64,000 nt of DNA from Bog-473 sp963838835. Lineage in GTDB: Bacteria; Actinomycetota; Acidimicrobiia; Acidimicrobiales; RAAP-2. The stretch spans positions 186,001 through 250,000 of the forward strand of contig CAWITA010000026.1 of assembly GCA_963838835.1 (NCBI GenBank), written 5' to 3'. This document shows, piece by piece, positions 57,452-64,000 of this stretch (position 1 is its first letter; each line of letters starts with the position of its first letter). Under the pieces are notes generated by a model. It was not told the DNA's origin. It was given only the letters and a program-made list of their open reading frames with translations, and did not search any database. A program made the position numbers and the translations under genes.

Positions 57452-57547
57452 CCCAATCGTCTTGCCGCCCACCGATGATTGTGACGATCGACCGCCGACG
57501 CCCATAGGGCCGGTCGGACTCAAACACGCACAACTCTGGGACAACTC
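57452..57547. repeat. Diverged 96-bp direct repeat, copy B
   Basis: Partner of 56501-56596. It ends 14 nt upstream of the SGNH gene's GTG, so it probably contains that gene's promoter. The orphan copy A may mark a lost duplicate. Confidence 0.65.
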
Positions 57548-58409
57548 CAACCAAGGACGATATCGCCCGGGATTCGGCAATGCCGCACGGGACAACGGAA
57601 ACGTCGTCCCAGGCACGACCGAACCGGCCGCCATTGGTTGGGAGGCTCCGTGCCGATAATCCCAGGCACACCCAACGGGGGTGCTCCCTTGGCGCCGGGG
57701 CTTGCGGTGGATGATCAAGCGCCCACCGCGAACATGTTCCATACCCCCGTGACACTCTTCAGCTCGTGGTCACTCCCTGTCTCGAAACCGGAGGCCGGAT
57801 CCCGCAACCAGATCGACCACCGTGCGAGAAGTCAGAACGACACATTGTCCTCGATCACGACGATCTGTCGGCGTGGACGTCGTCTCGCCCCGATGCCGAT
57901 CCCGAGACCGAAGAGCCTGTCGCGACAGTCAAAGGCGCGGAAATTCGTCGCCCGCCCGTCAAGAGGACGGTTGCCAAGACACGTCCAACGGGATCAGGTC
58001 CGATGCCAGTCCTGAGCTCCTCTGCGCGTCAAGGTCATCCTCCGCTCGGCCCCCGAACAGGTAGTCGGTTTCTCCCGGCAGTTCGACGAAACTTGCTCTC
58101 AGGGATCTAGTAGGCGAGGTAGCGATCGTGTCCACGCGGACGGGGCGATCATCTGTGCGTTTGACAAAGAGAGTGGTCGGCGTTGATCAAGAGCACACTG
58201 GCGACGCGCTGAGGAAAGTCGCGGCGAACAGGATCGCTGCCAGCGCGCACGTCGCTCACAGAAGGAGGGCTGCCCTTTGCAACCGATGGCGTTCATCAGT
58301 GCGCCGATGCCCTCCATTCACGTCGGCGGGGCGAGGGCCAGTTGTGATCCACCCCTTGCAACCCGGAGCTGTCCCGGCGACACCTGCCGCAGACCGGGCG
58401 CGGCGGATC
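57548..58409. other. Gap with possible gene remnants
   Basis: About 860 bases without a confident gene. A plus-strand frame at 57766-58110 reads protein-like in places (HIVLDHDDLSAWTSSRPDAD, then TVKGAEIRRPPVKRTV), and a frame ending near 58187 reads VHADGAIICAFDKESGRR. Both look like fragments. I recognise no family. Confidence 0.3.
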
Positions 58410-59450
58410 CTAGGACTGTTGCGGCGGGAGCTCCTTGTTGGGGGGCCGCGCCGGCGTGGCAACCGGCGGCGTGGCGCCGTTGGTGCTGGCGTCGCTCATG
58501 TCCTCGTTGCGCAGGGTCGAGAGCAGCACCTCGGCCGCGCCCATCAGGCTCGTCGCCTCGTAGGGCACGACCACCTTGGCGTTGTTCGAAGCCGCGATGT
58601 CCTGAAGCGCCTTCAGCTGCAAGACGGCGAGGGTGTGCGGGTTGATCGTCGCGGTGTCGATGGAGGTCAGGCGCGAGGCCTCACCCTGACCGCGGAGCTC
58701 GAGCGCCTTCTTCTCGCCCTCGGCCTGCAGCTCCAGCACCTTCATCTGCGCCTCGGCCCGCAGGATGGCCGATTGCTTGGCACCCTCGGCCTCGAGCACG
58801 GCCGCCTGCTTGCGCCCGCCGGCACTGTTGATGGCCGCCTGCTGCTCCCCTTCTGACTTCAGAATGGCGGCGCGCTTGTGCTGCTCGGCCTCCTTCTGCT
58901 CCGACATCGCTTGCACCACGTTCAGCGGCGGGGTGATGTCGAGGATCTCGATCCGGTTGAGCCGCACGCCCCACTTCGCCGTCGCGTCGGCCATGTGGTC
59001 CTGCATGCGGCTGTTGATGGTCTCGCGCTCGGAGAGCGCCTGGTCGAGGGAGAGCTCCCCGAACACCGCCCGCAGCGCGGTACGCGAGAGCTGATCGACC
59101 GCGAGCTGGAAGTCGTTGATCTCGAAGAGTGCGCTCCTGACGTCGATCACCTGGCAGAAGATGGTCGCGCTCACCTGCAAGGACACGTTGTCCTTCGTGA
59201 TGACCGCCTGCTGGTCACCTGTCATGGGGAACTCACGCACGTCGACCTTTTCCATCTTGTCGATGAAGGGCGTGAGGACGTGCAGGCCCGGCTGGCCCAC
59301 CGTCTTGAACTCACCCAGGCGCTTGACCACGCCGACGCTCCCCTGCTGGACGATCTTGATGAACCGCGACGCGAACAGCGTCACGATCCCGACCGCGGCC
59401 AGGGCGGCGACGATCACGATCCCCACTACTTCTCCGGCCGATGCGAACAT
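58410..59450 (-). CDS. SPFH/stomatin-like (QmcA/band 7) protein
   Basis: 346 residues. One N-terminal membrane helix (IVIVAALAAVGIVTLFASRF), then the SPFH domain (VQQGSVGVVKRLGEFKTVGQ, PGLHVLTPFIDKMEKVDVRE) and a long Ala/Glu coiled coil (KQAAVLEAEGAKQSAILRAE). Assembles membrane microdomain rings. Preceded by a mini-NfeD gene 14 nt away; stomatin-NfeD pairs are a known conserved operon. Confidence 0.93.
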   Translation of the reverse strand: MFASAGEVVGIVIVAALAAVGIVTLFASRFIKIVQQGSVGVVKRLGEFKTVGQPGLHVLTPFIDKMEKVDVREFPMTGDQQAVITKDNVSLQVSATIFCQVIDVRSALFEINDFQLAVDQLSRTALRAVFGELSLDQALSERETINSRMQDHMADATAKWGVRLNRIEILDITPPLNVVQAMSEQKEAEQHKRAAILKSEGEQQAAINSAGGRKQAAVLEAEGAKQSAILRAEAQMKVLELQAEGEKKALELRGQGEASRLTSIDTATINPHTLAVLQLKALQDIAASNNAKVVVPYEATSLMGAAEVLLSTLRNEDMSDASTNGATPPVATPARPPNKELPPQQS

Positions 59451-59464
59451 GGGGTACCTCTCTT

Positions 59465-59674
59465 CTAAGTGTCGCTGGCGTAGACGACGAGCAAGCCGCG
59501 CTCGACGTCGGCGACAACGACATCGGTCCCGACGGGGATACTGGCGTCGGGGTCAAGAGGGATGGCCAGCCACTCCTCGCCCCGGGCCCGGATCCGTCCC
59601 GGGTGGTGCGCGCCCTCGATCGCCTTGGTCACCAAGGCGGTGTCGCCGATCATTCCTTGGACGCCGTTTAGCAC
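59465..59674 (-). CDS. Minimal NfeD-like OB-fold protein
   Basis: 69 residues from GTG 59674. GMIGDTALVTKAIEGAHHPG, then IRARGEEWLAIPLDPDASIP and GTDVVVADVERGLLVVY are the C-terminal NfeD OB domain. The usual membrane helices (and the ClpP-like domain of long forms) are absent. Works with the adjacent stomatin by analogy. A TAGAGT box lies 6 nt upstream. Confidence 0.8.
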   Translation of the reverse strand: MLNGVQGMIGDTALVTKAIEGAHHPGRIRARGEEWLAIPLDPDASIPVGTDVVVADVERGLLVVYASDT

Positions 59675-59680
59675 AAAACC

Positions 59681-59686
59681 ACTCTA
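59681..59686 (-). promoter_or_regulatory. -10 box (TAGAGT) for the NfeD/stomatin pair
   Basis: Minus-strand TAGAGT ends 6 nt before GTG 59674. Confidence 0.45.
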
Positions 59687-59699
59687 TTACCGCCCGACA

Positions 59700-60482
59700 T
59701 TACCGCCCGACGAAAACCGGCTCTCGTTTCTCGCCGAAGGCGGCCATGGCCTCGGCGGTGTCCTCCGTGGAGAAGTTCAGAGCCTGGCAGCGGGCCTCGT
59801 CCTCCACCGCCTGCTCCATGGACGCCATGGAAGAGGCGTGCAACAAGGTCTTCGTCATGGACAGGGCAAGGGGAGGACCGGCCGCGAGCGTGGTGGCCCA
59901 GTCGTCGACAAAGCCGTCGAGCTCATCGAGCGGTAGGACCCGGTTGACCAGCCCGATTCCGAGGGCCTCCTCGCCGCTCCACATGCCCCCAAAAAGCGCG
60001 ATCTCCTTGGCGCGGGCCATCCCCACGAGCCGGGGCAGCAGCCACGAGGCGCCATTGTCGAGGGACAGACTGCGCTTGGCGAAGATCATGGAGAGCCGGG
60101 CTCGGTCGCTGCAGACAACGAGGTCGCAGCCGAGCGCCAAGGACAGGCCTGCTCCCACCGCAACGCCGTCGACTTTGGCGATCGTCGGCTTGGTGACGTG
60201 GTGCAGTGCCAGGGCCACGTCGCCCAGGCGGCGCATGCGGGCCAAACCGGACCGGGTCGGGTCGGTGGCCGGGCCGTTGGGGTCCGAGAGGTCCGCGCCC
60301 GAACAGAAGGCGCCACCAGCCCCCGTCAGGATCATCACCCGGTCGTCGGCACTGTCCTCGACCTCGGCGAAGACGTCTTTCAGCTCGTTCAGCATCACGC
60401 CATTGGCGGCGTTCTTGCGCTCGGGGCGGTTCATCGTCACCGTGACAACGCCGTCCTTGCGCTCGACAATGAGGGTCTCCAT
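59700..60482 (-). CDS. Enoyl-CoA hydratase/isomerase family protein
   Basis: 260 residues. TGAGGAFCSGADLSDPNGPA and DGVAVGAGLSLALGCDLVVC form the oxyanion hole; LSLDNGASWLLPRLVG follows as in 2-(1,2-epoxy)phenylacetyl-CoA isomerase/enoyl-CoA hydratases, with Asp in place of the second catalytic Glu. The substrate is unclear. ATG 60482 lies 8 nt after TATGGT. Confidence 0.88.
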   Translation of the reverse strand: METLIVERKDGVVTVTMNRPERKNAANGVMLNELKDVFAEVEDSADDRVMILTGAGGAFCSGADLSDPNGPATDPTRSGLARMRRLGDVALALHHVTKPTIAKVDGVAVGAGLSLALGCDLVVCSDRARLSMIFAKRSLSLDNGASWLLPRLVGMARAKEIALFGGMWSGEEALGIGLVNRVLPLDELDGFVDDWATTLAAGPPLALSMTKTLLHASSMASMEQAVEDEARCQALNFSTEDTAEAMAAFGEKREPVFVGR

Positions 60483-60490
60483 GGACGTCG

Positions 60491-60496
60491 ACCATA
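60491..60496 (-). promoter_or_regulatory. -10 box (TATGGT) for the enoyl-CoA hydratase
   Basis: Minus-strand TATGGT ends 8 nt before ATG 60482. It lies between that gene and yraN. Confidence 0.4.
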
Positions 60497-60508
60497 GGCG
60501 GCAGGGTC

Positions 60509-60868
60509 TCAGAACGCACCTTCGACGATGTCGAATTCGAGGCCGAGCAATGTCGCGACGTCGAACCGGATCTCCTCCCAATAGGCGGTCTGAGTGATCA
60601 CGTACGCAGCCGCCAATCGCCGCAGGCGACGCTGCTTGACCGGCGTCACCGCTTCGATCGGGTGGCCTCGCTCGGTCCTGCTGCGCGCCTTGACCTCGCA
60701 GATGACCAGGGTGCGATCCTTGGCACAGATCAGGTCGATCTCACCGTGACGGCACCGCCAGTTCCGTGCCACGACGACGTAACCATTGGCGCGATAGTGC
60801 TGCGCCGCTCGCTCCTCACCGAGACGGCCGAGTGCAGCCCCGCGATTTGAGCCCGTGCCAATGCCCAT
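60509..60868 (-). CDS. YraN/UPF0102 nuclease-fold protein
   Basis: 119 residues. LGRLGEERAAQHYRANGYVV, RHGEIDLICAKDRTLVICEVKARS show the E...D...ExK set of a PD-(D/E)XK fold, typical of UPF0102. Often encoded between rnhB/DUF2469 and comM in actinobacteria, as in this neighbourhood. Function unknown, presumed DNA-related. The AT-rich palindrome copy 2 lies 70 nt upstream of its ATG. Confidence 0.93.
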   Translation of the reverse strand: MGIGTGSNRGAALGRLGEERAAQHYRANGYVVVARNWRCRHGEIDLICAKDRTLVICEVKARSRTERGHPIEAVTPVKQRRLRRLAAAYVITQTAYWEEIRFDVATLLGLEFDIVEGAF

Positions 60869-60937
60869 ATCGGAGAACGGTTCGTCAGGCCGGCTGGTCT
60901 GCTTACCGACGCGCAGCCCGCCCGATGAGGTCGCATT

Positions 60938-61032
60938 CTGTATACGTAACCTTCCGTAATACCAATGATTTCAGAAGGTTATTTCGATTATCCTTCTTTA
61001 ATCAACCTGATTTCGGAAGGATACATATACAG
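60938..61032. repeat. Nested AT-rich palindrome, copy 2
   Basis: The outer arms CTGTATACGTAACCTTCCG and CGGAAGGATACATATACAG are complementary at 17 of 19 positions. Inside lies a second imperfect stem: GATT, AGAAGG, ... CCTTCT, AATC. Same length class and arm order as 39243-39336, and a shared TTTCGGAAGG-N-CATATAC right end. Intergenic, between DUF2469 and yraN. Much richer in A+T than the surrounding genes. Confidence 0.85.
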
Positions 61033-61076
61033 TCGCGAAGCCATCTACCAGGCACGCGACAAAGGCGTCGGCTCGC

Positions 61077-61370
61077 CTAAAGGTCCTGTTCGGGCAGCCG
61101 CTCGATGTTGACGTCGCGGAAGGTCACGACGCGCACCTCGGGCACGAAGCGGGCGGGCCGGTACATGTCCCATACCCAGGCATCGCGCAGCTCCAGCTCG
61201 ATACACGCCGGCGTCGTGTCGGAGCGCACGTTGAGCGACACCTCGTTGGCGAGGTAAAAGCGCCGCTCCGTCTCGATCACGTAGGCGAAGACCGGAAGGA
61301 CAGCCCGGTACTCCTGGACGAGCCCGAGCTCAATTTCGGACTCGTAGCGCTCGAGATCTTCCTCGCTCAC
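61077..61370 (-). CDS. DUF2469 family protein
   Basis: 97 residues. SEEDLERYESEIELGLVQEY, VFAYVIETERRFYLANEVSL and FRDVNIERLPEQDL are the conserved blocks of this actinobacterial family of unknown function. It follows rplS, but the lepB and rnhB genes that usually separate the two are missing here. Confidence 0.92.
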   Translation of the reverse strand: MSEEDLERYESEIELGLVQEYRAVLPVFAYVIETERRFYLANEVSLNVRSDTTPACIELELRDAWVWDMYRPARFVPEVRVVTFRDVNIERLPEQDL

Positions 61371-61391
61371 GCGGCGCCGGTCCTACTGGTC

Positions 61392-61919
61392 CTACTCGTC
61401 GGTGGCCTCCTCTTCGGCCTCGCCGCCGTCGGGCTCGATCTCGTCGACATCGTCGACCGCGCCGACCGCCCCAACCCCGGTGTCGTTGGTGTCCTCGACG
61501 TCCTCGACGTCCTCGACGTCCTCGACGATCTCGACGATCTCCTCGACCGCCGCCTCGGCCGCCGCCTTACCCCGGGGCACTCGGCGTTCCTTGATCTTGG
61601 CCGCCTTCCCGTGGCGCTCCCGCAGGTAGTAGAGCTTGGCCCGCCGGACGTCGCCCAGGGTGGCCACCTCGATCTTGGCAATGGTCGGCGAGTGGACAGG
61701 GAACGTGCGCTCGACGCCGACGCCGAAGCTCACCTTGCGCACGGTGAAGGTCTCCTGCACCCCGCCACCCTGGCGCCGCATGACAGCGCCCTGGAACACC
61801 TGGACCCGCTCCCGGTTCCCTTCCACGACCCGGACGTGAACCTTGACGGTGTCGCCGGGGCGGAAGTCGGGGATGTCGTCGCGCAGGCTGTCGCGATCGA
61901 TCGTTTCGGTGGGGTGCAT
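61392..61919 (-). CDS. rplS: Ribosomal protein L19 with acidic C-terminal tail
   Basis: 175 residues; the canonical part is about 115. FRPGDTVKVHVRVVEGNRER, VQVFQGAVMRRQGGGVQETF, FPVHSPTIAKIEVATLGDVR and RAKLYYLRERHGKAAKIKER are standard L19. After it comes a 55-residue tail rich in Asp, Glu and Val (VEDVEDVEDVED, then EIEPDGGEAEEEATDE), encoded partly by tandem 9-bp GAGGACGTC units. Such a tail is not part of typical L19. Confidence 0.95.
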   Translation of the reverse strand: MHPTETIDRDSLRDDIPDFRPGDTVKVHVRVVEGNRERVQVFQGAVMRRQGGGVQETFTVRKVSFGVGVERTFPVHSPTIAKIEVATLGDVRRAKLYYLRERHGKAAKIKERRVPRGKAAAEAAVEEIVEIVEDVEDVEDVEDTNDTGVGAVGAVDDVDEIEPDGGEAEEEATDE

Positions 61920-61935
61920 GAGGGCGTCCTTCTGG

Positions 61936-62709
61936 TCACTCCGGCTCGGGACCGGACGAAACATGGTAGCCGTGCGCGCGGAGCGCCTGCACGTCGCTGG
62001 TGCTGAGCGCCGATGCGCTGACCAGGCGCTCAATCAGGTCGGGACGTCGCTCGGCCGTTCGTAGCAGGGCCTGGGTGCGCCGCCAGGCCGCCACCGCACC
62101 GTGGTCCCCCGAGCGCAGCACTTCCGGCACCGCCCACCCCCTGAACTCCGCCGGCCGGGTGTACTGCGGGTACTCGAGCAGGCCGCCCGTGAAACTCTCC
62201 TCCACCACGGAGTCCTCGTTGCCGAGCACTTCGGGCAGCAATCGGGCGACCGCCTCCACCACCACCAGCGCGGCCAGTTCCCCGCCGCCAAGCACGTAGT
62301 CGCCCACCGAGAGCTCGCCGTCGACCAGGTGGTCCGCCACCCGCTGGTCCACCCCTTCGTAGCGGCCGCACAGTAGTGAAAAGCCGCCGGACGGGGCACC
62401 CCTCAAGGCCGCCAGCTCGGCCGCCACCTCCTGGTTGAAGCGCCGGCCGCCCGGTGCGAGCAGATAGAGGGGCCGAGGCAGGTCGAGCACGGCCTCGACG
62501 CAGCGGAAGAGCGGCTCGGCCATGAGCACCATGCCGGCACCACCACCGAAAGGGCTGTCGTCGACCGAGCGCCGCGCATCGTCGGCGCCCTCGCGTAGAT
62601 CGTGCACGCGCACGTCGAGCGCTCGCGCCTGGACGGCTCGTCCGAGGATGGACGCGCCGCAGTAGCCGGCGACGACGTCAGGGAAGATCGTGAAGACGTC
62701 GATCCTCAC
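61936..62709 (-). CDS. trmD: tRNA (guanine37-N1)-methyltransferase
   Basis: 257 residues. RIDVFTIFPDVVAGYCGASI start, DDSPFGGGAGMVLMAEPLF, LLCGRYEGVDQRVADHLVDG and SVGDYVLGGGELAALVVVEA form the deep trefoil knot that binds SAM. Makes m1G37 in tRNAs. GTG 62709. Standard operon position between rimM and rplS. Confidence 0.96.
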   Translation of the reverse strand: MRIDVFTIFPDVVAGYCGASILGRAVQARALDVRVHDLREGADDARRSVDDSPFGGGAGMVLMAEPLFRCVEAVLDLPRPLYLLAPGGRRFNQEVAAELAALRGAPSGGFSLLCGRYEGVDQRVADHLVDGELSVGDYVLGGGELAALVVVEAVARLLPEVLGNEDSVVEESFTGGLLEYPQYTRPAEFRGWAVPEVLRSGDHGAVAAWRRTQALLRTAERRPDLIERLVSASALSTSDVQALRAHGYHVSSGPEPE

Positions 62710-62734
62710 GCCGCGAACGCCACCCGAGGAAATC

Positions 62735-63199
62735 TCACAGCTCGAGCAGTCCGTCGGGGATATCCACCTCGAGCGTGCGTGCGGCCGGGTCGTGTGAGAC
62801 GACGAAGCGGACGGGGATCAGGCCGCCCGACTCGAGCACCAGCAAATCGCTGGCCGGATTGGCTTCGACCGCCTCGACCCGGCCCAGCTCGGTCCCGGCG
62901 GCGTCACGAACCACGGACCCGACCAGCTCGTGCACCCACAACACATCGAGATCGTCCAGCGACTCCGCCTCGAGCTCGACCCCTCGCAGTCTCTCGGCCG
63001 AGGTCCGGTCCACCACCGCCTCGAACAGGACAATGAAGCGGTCGCCGCCGAAGGGTTTCGACGAGAGGACGCGCAGGTCCCCCCGCACCGACGCCAGCAC
63101 CGTGCCTGGGTCCAGCCGCTGTGTCTGGTCGGTCCAGAGCTGGACGACCACCTCGCCGCGGAGGCCGTGGGCCTTGGTGACCCGGCCGATCTTGAGCAG
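62735..63199 (-). CDS. rimM: Ribosome maturation factor RimM
   Basis: About 154 residues. LLKIGRVTKAHGLRGEVVVQ is the family N-terminus and LWVHELVGSVVRDAAGTELG, DLLVLESGGLIPVRFVVSHD the PRC-barrel. Helps 30S maturation by binding S19. There is no in-frame ATG, GTG or TTG before this N-terminus. GTG 63151 would remove the G-R-V-x-K-A-H-G-L-R-G motif, so CTG 63199, two nucleotides after the khpA stop, is the best start. Confidence 0.92.
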   Translation of the reverse strand: MLKIGRVTKAHGLRGEVVVQLWTDQTQRLDPGTVLASVRGDLRVLSSKPFGGDRFIVLFEAVVDRTSAERLRGVELEAESLDDLDVLWVHELVGSVVRDAAGTELGRVEAVEANPASDLLVLESGGLIPVRFVVSHDPAARTLEVDIPDGLLEL

Positions 63200-63200
63200 C

Positions 63201-63578
63201 TCAGTCGTCGACGATGTCCACGCTGGCCTGGACGCCGTCTTTGGCGCCGGCCACGTTGACCAAGGTGCGGATCGCCTGGGCCGTGCGGCCCCGGCGTCCG
63301 ATCACCCGGCCCATGTCCTCCGGGGCGACGTGCAAACTCAACCGCAGACCGCCGCGGCGCTCCTCGGTCTCGATGACGACCGCGTCCGGGTCATTGGACA
63401 GCGAGCGGGCGAGATACGCCAGCACCGCCAGCGGTGTGCCCCCGTCGGTCGCGGTCCGCTCGTTCCCCTCGTCGACTTCTTCGACCTCATCGACCTCGTC
63501 CACGTCGTCGTCGAGCTCGTCGTCGACATTTCCACTATTGGTCTGGTTGATGTCGCCCGCTTCGTAGAGGTCGGTCAC
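63201..63578 (-). CDS. khpA: KH-domain RNA-binding protein KhpA with acidic N-terminal extension
   Basis: 125 residues from GTG 63578, which overlaps the rpsP stop (GTGA). The C-terminal 75 residues are the KH domain with VIGRRGRTAQAIRTLVN (GRRG loop). Before it stands a 45-residue acidic segment (DDELDDDVDEVDEVEEVDEG) absent from ordinary KhpA. With KhpB, KhpA binds many RNAs. The rpsP-khpA-rimM-trmD-rplS order is classical. Confidence 0.93.
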   Translation of the reverse strand: MTDLYEAGDINQTNSGNVDDELDDDVDEVDEVEEVDEGNERTATDGGTPLAVLAYLARSLSNDPDAVVIETEERRGGLRLSLHVAPEDMGRVIGRRGRTAQAIRTLVNVAGAKDGVQASVDIVDD

Positions 63579-63859
63579 TTCGTTCTCGCTGCCGCAAACT
63601 CGTCCCAGGCACCGGACGTCTTGAGCAGGCGCTCGACCCGCTCCGTGGGCTGCGCGCCGTTGACCAGCCACCTCACGGCCTTGGCGTTATCGATCCGGAT
63701 GACGGCGTCGGGCTCGGCCGTCGAAGTCCCCCGTGGCGCATACGTGCCCAGGATCTCCAGGAAGCGGCCGTCACGAGGCGACCGGCTGTCGGCCGCGACC
63801 AGACGGTACGTCGGCTGCTTCTTCTTACCCATCCGCACGAGGCGGAGCTTGACTGCCAC
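63575..63859 (-). CDS. rpsP: Ribosomal protein S16
   Basis: 94 residues. VKLRLVRMGKKKQPTYRLVA and ADSRSPRDGRFLEILGTYAP are the conserved start, and RWLVNGAQPTERVERLLKTS the end. GTG 63859 has a strong ribosome site (GGAGGAA), so this operon is not leaderless. First gene of the rpsP-khpA-rimM-trmD-rplS operon. Confidence 0.96.
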   Translation of the reverse strand: MAVKLRLVRMGKKKQPTYRLVAADSRSPRDGRFLEILGTYAPRGTSTAEPDAVIRIDNAKAVRWLVNGAQPTERVERLLKTSGAWDEFAAARTK

Positions 63860-63878
63860 GAACTGATTCCTCCAACTG

Positions 63879-63949
63879 GATCTGGGGCCGACCCGAGAAT
63901 CTGGTCTCGCTGATCTGGGGCTACCCGAAGTTCTGGGACCCACCCGAGG
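63879..63949 (-). repeat. Three repeats in the rpsP leader
   Basis: Read on the plus strand: GATCTGGGGCCGACCCGAGA (63879), GATCTGGGGCTACCCGAAG (63912) and TTCTGGGACCCACCCGAGG (63931). They lie in the probable 5' leader of rpsP, ending 20 nt before its start codon. Could form alternative RNA stems or bind a regulator; unproven. Confidence 0.55.
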
Positions 63950-64000
63950 TTGTGGGGCGGGACCCGGCTTCCCATTCTGCCAGACGGCGGACCTACCGGC

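Noticed and set aside
39243..61032. CRISPR array as explanation for the palindromic repeats
   Set aside because: Only two copies 21 kb apart, no regular repeat-spacer pattern and no cas genes. The RecB-like nuclease at 37.1 kb is a stand-alone type.

Overview
The window looks like chromosomal DNA of a high-GC actinobacterium, most plausibly of the class Acidimicrobiia (inference). Supporting signs are a mycothiol-conjugate amidase, the PspA/HtpX/PspAB stress set, a DUF2469 gene beside ribosomal genes, F420-type luciferase-like oxidoreductases, group II truncated haemoglobin, secreted proteins with 'ASDGGIFxFGD' repeats, and many leaderless promoters in which a TANNNT box lies 5-8 nt before an ATG or GTG. 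There is no prophage, no CRISPR array and no recognisable insertion sequence.

Layout. 1-10 kb: aldo/keto reductase (cut by the window edge), VOC protein, a nine-residue-repeat protein coupled to an RDD membrane protein, enoyl-CoA hydratase, truncated haemoglobin, tRNA-Gly, DUF899 and cupin proteins, a secreted repeat/SGNH protein and a DUF885 peptidase-like protein. 10-20 kb: MFS exporter, a GGDEF-EAL protein, sulfotransferase, and a tightly coupled PadR-ABC efflux operon with a 21-bp palindromic operator. 20-28 kb: peroxiredoxin, peptide-type ABC binding protein, ABC-F ATPase, MFS exporter, a damaged GNAT gene, ClpS, alcohol dehydrogenase and a channel-like membrane protein. 28.8-36 kb: a five-gene acyl-CoA cluster of atu/liu type (acyl-CoA dehydrogenase divergent from enoyl-CoA hydratase, carboxylase beta and alpha subunits, and AtuA), which suggests degradation of acyclic terpenes or branched acyl-CoAs. 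36-43.6 kb: GNAT, RecB-like nuclease, PAP2 phosphatase, DsbA-like protein, luciferase-like oxidoreductase, purK-purE, a ChbG/YdjC deacetylase and a membrane-anchored protein. 43.6-49.4 kb: mca, pspA-htpX-pspAB-tyrosine phosphatase, then pterin dehydratase and class II fumarase on the other strand. 49.4-55.8 kb: acyltransferase-SGNH fusion, a short luciferase-like protein, a phosphotransferase, dprA and the comM-like ATPase. 56-64 kb: small unknowns, an SGNH protein, a stomatin/NfeD pair, enoyl-CoA hydratase, yraN, DUF2469 and the ribosomal/tRNA-modification operon rpsP-khpA-rimM-trmD-rplS.

The most interesting unexplained structure is a pair of 94-95 bp, unusually AT-rich, nested palindromes in two distant intergenic gaps (about 39.29 kb and 60.98 kb). 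They share an outer inverted repeat ending in GTATA/TATAC and alternating CCTTCCG/CGGAAGG arms, and look like two members of an undescribed dispersed repeat family.

A caution: genes in 21.2-29.3 kb and 42.8-49.2 kb are interrupted by about 30 reading-frame breaks, nearly all of them single-base gains. I read these mainly as sequence or assembly errors, so the genes concerned are annotated across the breaks.
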